Shown one piece after another: positions 59,769 through 64,000 of a DNA stretch of 64,000 nt (within the stretch, counting starts at the first letter, position 1; every line of letters starts with the position of its first letter). The DNA comes from Cliona cf. orientalis. Lineage: Eukaryota > Porifera > Demospongiae > Clionaida > Clionaidae. The DNA is taken from positions 3,596,001 through 3,660,000 of the forward strand of contig OZ005704.1 of the NCBI GenBank assembly GCA_963930775.1, written 5' to 3'. The position numbers and the translations under genes were made by a program. Below the pieces are notes generated by a model. It saw nothing but the letters and a program-made list of their open reading frames with translations. It ran no database searches and was not told where the DNA came from.

Positions 59769-62578
59769 TTGTGAGTTAGCCTAGCTTCTGTTTAGTTTTT
59801 TTTATGTTGAATGATATTTAAATATTGTAATATTATTGAGCTGCTGGGAATGTAGCTTCAAAGCTTCATGAAGTCTAGACATGACATACTTACAAAGATT
59901 GCTTACCTTGAGCACCCTTCTATCGAATTTTACGGACTTGCACGATGATGATTGCCAACTCCCAGCAGCTCATCTTGTGGAGTAGCTTGAGTAGTTCCTA
60001 TGTCACACTTACATAGGTCCACACTAGCTCTTTTCAAATCCGTGTTCGACGAATGTTTTGATCGCTTGATACAGTTGCCGCCTTTGACTCTCTTGTAGAA
60101 CTAGAAAAGCCTAGTGATGAACTCAAACTATTCACTACACGTTAAATAGAGGCCTAAGCTAACGACTGACACTGTAGATAGCTCACTAACTACGTTCTAG
60201 CTACTCGCTTCTTGATGGACTGCCAAGTCAGCCATAGCCACACCTCCGTACAATAATCAATTTTCTCTGTATACTTCTGCACGCATGTATGGCCTGGCCC
60301 AGGCCTTAACGTGCATGAGCATACAGTGCAACACTCTTCTCTCGATCGAGAAACTAAAAGACGCCAACTATTGTTGACCAAACTGGTGCTGGACTATTGA
60401 TGCTTGTAGTACAGGTAGATCGCGACTCAAACACTCATAGCTAGCTAGCTGTGCTACTCATAGTCAACAGCTAACCTTGCTCAGTCAGTGAGTTTGAATT
60501 GGATGATTCTTTGTCTTATCACTGTCAAAGTTGAATATGTTTCTATGGAGGTGCTTATTTCCATGGAGAGTAGTCATTGATCAGTCAGCGGTGAGATAGA
60601 ACTCTGTGGGGGCTACTGTTTACTTCCTTGGGATATAAATTAGTTATATCATGTGCGCACGTGATCATGGCGATAAATTTCACTCAGCCCTTGGGCACAA
60701 AGTGTCCTTGGGCTTCAGTGCAATATATTGCATAGATCCCTTGCACCTGTGATACAACTATTAATTATGATATGCAAAATTCATAACCTAATGTAAATGT
60801 ACCCAATTTTCACTAAATTTCGACTATTGTGGTTAATAGTCATAGTTTGGGCATCAAATTTGGTATAGAGGTACAGACTGATGGTACCTATACCATAGCA
60901 GAGTGGATTATAACGATCGGTCATCGGCTAAAATCCGACCAACATGGCTCCATGGCCGCCCGAACCACTCCTGGTTGGACATATGCCTGCCTTACCATCA
61001 CTTCCCAGTATAGTTTGCAATGCACATGCGTTCTAATAGTACTGGCAGGATGTTAGTAGTAGTAGTTTATTTAGCACCCACTTAGTTTACAACTTTCACT
61101 GCCGTGTGCTGTGGTTTGTGGTATATGTAACTGCACCTTTGCTATAGCTGTATAGCTGTGCTTGTGCATTGCTACTACCTTCCCTTGCAAGGACACTACT
61201 CTATCTGGCTGTACTATGCATAGACATGTACATTTGTACAATGCATACAATGTCCGATCAAACTAAAATATGATCTGACATTTGTCAGATCATCAACAAA
61301 AGTTATAATCCATACTGCATAGATAATATAGAATATGTAAACGGGATTGGAAACCGCTCACATGAGTAATAGACTGTGTATGTACACTGTTATGGTTTGC
61401 AATCTTGGATAGCCCCATTGCTATGACTATTTGAGCAAAAAATTGCCAAAATGGCCACTGCAGTGCACTTATTGACTAATAGCAGCGAAACAATAGTAGT
61501 TTCATGCTTGAGGGAGGCTTGTTTAAAGGTTCTCTGAAACGCAAGTCATTACATAATTTGTGAAGGCGCTAAGCGCATGCATGACGCATTGCGTATTCTC
61601 TTAGCGTAAAAAGTGTGCGTGCACGAGGCCAGCTCCTGGACGCCTACCACCCCTCTTGATGTCGACGATAGCAGGATCGTGAGCCATCTTCTCTATTTTT
61701 CACCTCGTGAATTGGTCGATCGTTCATGTTGCGCGTCTTACCTCTGGGGCAGTGCAAGCATAAGCGTGAAAATATCACTTGGTTACGCCTTCGTGATAGC
61801 ATTGGATTGACCAATCAGGTTTGAGCTTTGAAAACCAGGTCAGGAATTCAAAAATGTAGGCGAGTGGTTCGACTTCCGTTTCAGAGCACCTTTAAGTGAG
61901 AGTCTTGATTTCAAACGTGGCTGACAAACTTGAATTTCTGAAGCCTCTCTGCTCTATGTTACGGTCCCACAAAGTCCAAGAAGCAAAAATGGCAGATTTT
62001 TGGCCCTTTTCACGGCCTGCTTGCTCACTGAAGACGGCGCATCCATCAAGAACTGTTTACAATGTATTTCAGTGTACCGGTGCAGTGGCTTTGCTCTTGC
62101 CACCATTTTATGGCTGTGCCCCATACACGGTTCAAGGTAGAGTCCAACAAAGTGTTTCTCATTGTTTTGTATTGGTCAGCTCTTGCCGAAGACAGCAAAA
62201 AACGAGAGCAACTTTGTTGGCCGCAACAATGCGAGTACAGTATCTGCATAGCTTACAAGACTTGCTGGTAGTGTTTTCCTATCTCGAAGCTTTTAATGTT
62301 GTAACAAAAATAACATTACACGTAGAACTCGAAAAGTCATCAACCTCAATCATAACACAGAGTGCGCAGCCATCACGGCAACATAAAAGTCACAATTTTC
62401 GGATGTTTTCATCACCAGATGAAAATTTCACCAGTGTCTTCATAATCCACAAGTTGACAAGTAGGTAGTCCAACCATTGACCTAACTGTGTACATACATG
62501 TAGTCAAAACTGATGTTGATAGCTGCGAACTAGATAGTATTACACCAATCTGGCATTATTTCTCTCAATGAAAAAAAT
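59769..62578. other. Right flank, no named gene
   Basis: A 190-codon + frame (61896-62468) and shorter frames resemble nothing I know. Three exon-like - segments with strong donors at 60012, 59906 and 58557 are discussed under findings. Confidence 0.4.
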
Positions 62579-63990
62579 TATACTATATACAACGAATAAT
62601 ATTTTTCAGACGATCATTTTTCTTATATAGTCTGTGTCCTAACCTGGAGGGCATGAAAGATGCGCTCTTCTACAAGTTCAGAAGGCCCACTATTGTTCAG
62701 ATTTGCAATGCCGTGTGTACAAACAAGGGTGGGCATAGAGATGCATTCTCGAACGAACAGCTCGAAGTGCCACGCATTTTGAGAGGCCTGCTCAGCAGGC
62801 CACCAAGCCTCGAGCGAAGCGAGAGACGAGGTCTGTTCTTTGTCATAGCCTGGTGGTAGATTCGACATAGCGAGGACGTCGCCATTGCAGTTGCGAGTTT
62901 GAACAGCTGCTATTGACCTGCATCGAGGGGTGTGATCTACGAAGTAGTACTAATAGGTTCAAAGTTTGTGCTGCTGCAGCTGGCATGCGCACTGTACTAA
63001 CGATTGACATGCGTACAGCTAGGGAAATGAGACTTTCTGTGAGTATGTGAGCTTTAATACTGTGAGTAACTCATGCGTATTAGCCATTATTCCGCGACAT
63101 CAAACATACTTGTTCATCATTGAGAGAAACAATGCTGGATTGGTGTAACATGATCTAGCTCGCAGCTATTAATATCATGACGAACACCCAATCAAGAAGT
63201 TCGCTGAAACGTTAGTCCAAACTGGTTACATGCAAGATTCACTTATATAATCTGAAATTGACTTTCTTTCCCAGTAGCACTGTAAATTTTTTACGGTTCG
63301 GACATAGACCACGAAAAATTTACCCTGTACTACTGTATGCTAAAAATTTTCACACGCCCTGCTACCTTCGTATTGCAAAAAAAATTGGTGGAGAATAGAT
63401 TTGTTTGATAAAATTTATTCCAATGAAAACAGGTGGCAGAATTGGTGAAAATTTCTATATATATGTTGGTATGACATTGTGTGCTCGATGATCTGAAGCC
63501 TTAGCATTGTAGGCACATGAGTGTATGTACGAGAATGTGGCACAAGCTACAATGCTGAGTTGGTAGTATGCCAGATCGACATTTTCTTGAACAGCAGCAT
63601 TAATATTGCTGCTTTTAATACTGTTACAAGAATTGTCATTTTGTATTTTAATAGCCAAATAGGTATTGCTGCAGTAGAAGATGAAGACCAGGCTCGTTCT
63701 GTTGTAGGTCTGAGCCTTGAAGGAAAGAAGCTATTGACAACTATTGCAATCGCTTGATTATGGCCCCTTTGTATCTGTTTAGAATTCTTCATTGATATTG
63801 GGGCTTTTAATCCTGAAGCAAGTGAAACTCTAGCTACAGAAACAATTAAGCATAATCTACTATATTAGAAGTCCGATGCCATGTGCACCTCTGTTACTGA
63901 AGTGCTTCAAGTGAGGCCACTTCCATGTCCTACTATCCAGAATGAAGCTGTTGACAACGATAATCTCAAATGAGCAAATTTGGCATAGGC
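62579..63990 (+). repeat. 1.2-kb dispersed repeat, copy 2
   Basis: Matches 50907-52160 block by block: 'atactatatacaacgaataa', 'tcgagcgaagcgagagacga', 'gacatagaccacgaaaaa', 'ctgaagtgcttcaagtgagg', 'agctgttgacaacgataatc'. Probably a non-autonomous transposon; ends not fixed. Confidence 0.75.
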
Positions 63991-64000
63991 ATGAAATTTA

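Noticed and set aside
61896-62468. 190-codon + frame as a gene
   Set aside because: Longer than most chance frames here, but no domain, no clear start context and no repeat or exon partner. Left unassigned.

Overview
This is a eukaryotic, intron-rich, repeat-dense window from an invertebrate animal genome. Gene content (a kinesin-3 with FHA and PX domains, and a mitochondrial small Tim) and the many short inverted-repeat elements fit a metazoan. An early-branching animal such as a sponge is my best guess, but the sequence does not prove it. There are no prokaryotic operons, CRISPR arrays or rRNA genes.

Two protein genes are well supported, and they converge tail to tail. TIMM9 lies on the + strand (16651-17876, 3 exons, 83 residues). 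Its second intron uses a GC donor, and its upstream region holds an E-box and a near-consensus NRF-1 site. KIF16B lies on the - strand (57518 down to 19607). I rebuilt 28 coding exons whose phases all agree and which sum to 2940 nt, giving 979 residues plus a stop. The order is motor, neck coil, FHA, two short coiled coils, PX. In animals KIF16B moves PI3P-positive early endosomes along microtubules. Here the motor motifs are intact, but the FHA lacks its usual arginine, the PX pocket has Glu where Arg is expected, and the stalk is short.

Layout: 1-4270 holds an assembly gap, a retroelement C-terminal fragment, foldback repeats and a near-perfect 69-bp-arm palindrome. 4274-8935 is a satellite of about 41 units of 102/108 bp, each with an internal dyad, split by a TA-flanked MITE. 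8936-14994 is AT-rich intergenic DNA with a decayed non-LTR reverse transcriptase. 14995-16230 is a second, inverted block of the same satellite. 16384-19606 holds TIMM9 and a degenerate minisatellite. 19607-57518 is KIF16B, whose introns hold most of the mobile DNA: TA-MITEs with ACCGTA-type ends, hAT-like MITEs, foldbacks and a ~430-bp tandem repeat. 57519-64000 holds no gene I can name; it has nested MITEs, a dispersed 1.2-kb repeat and weak exon-like segments.

The most unusual non-genic structure is the hairpin-unit satellite. Its units have lengths divisible by three, so one frame stays open for 1022 codons, and it shows 210-bp and 312-bp higher-order repeats.
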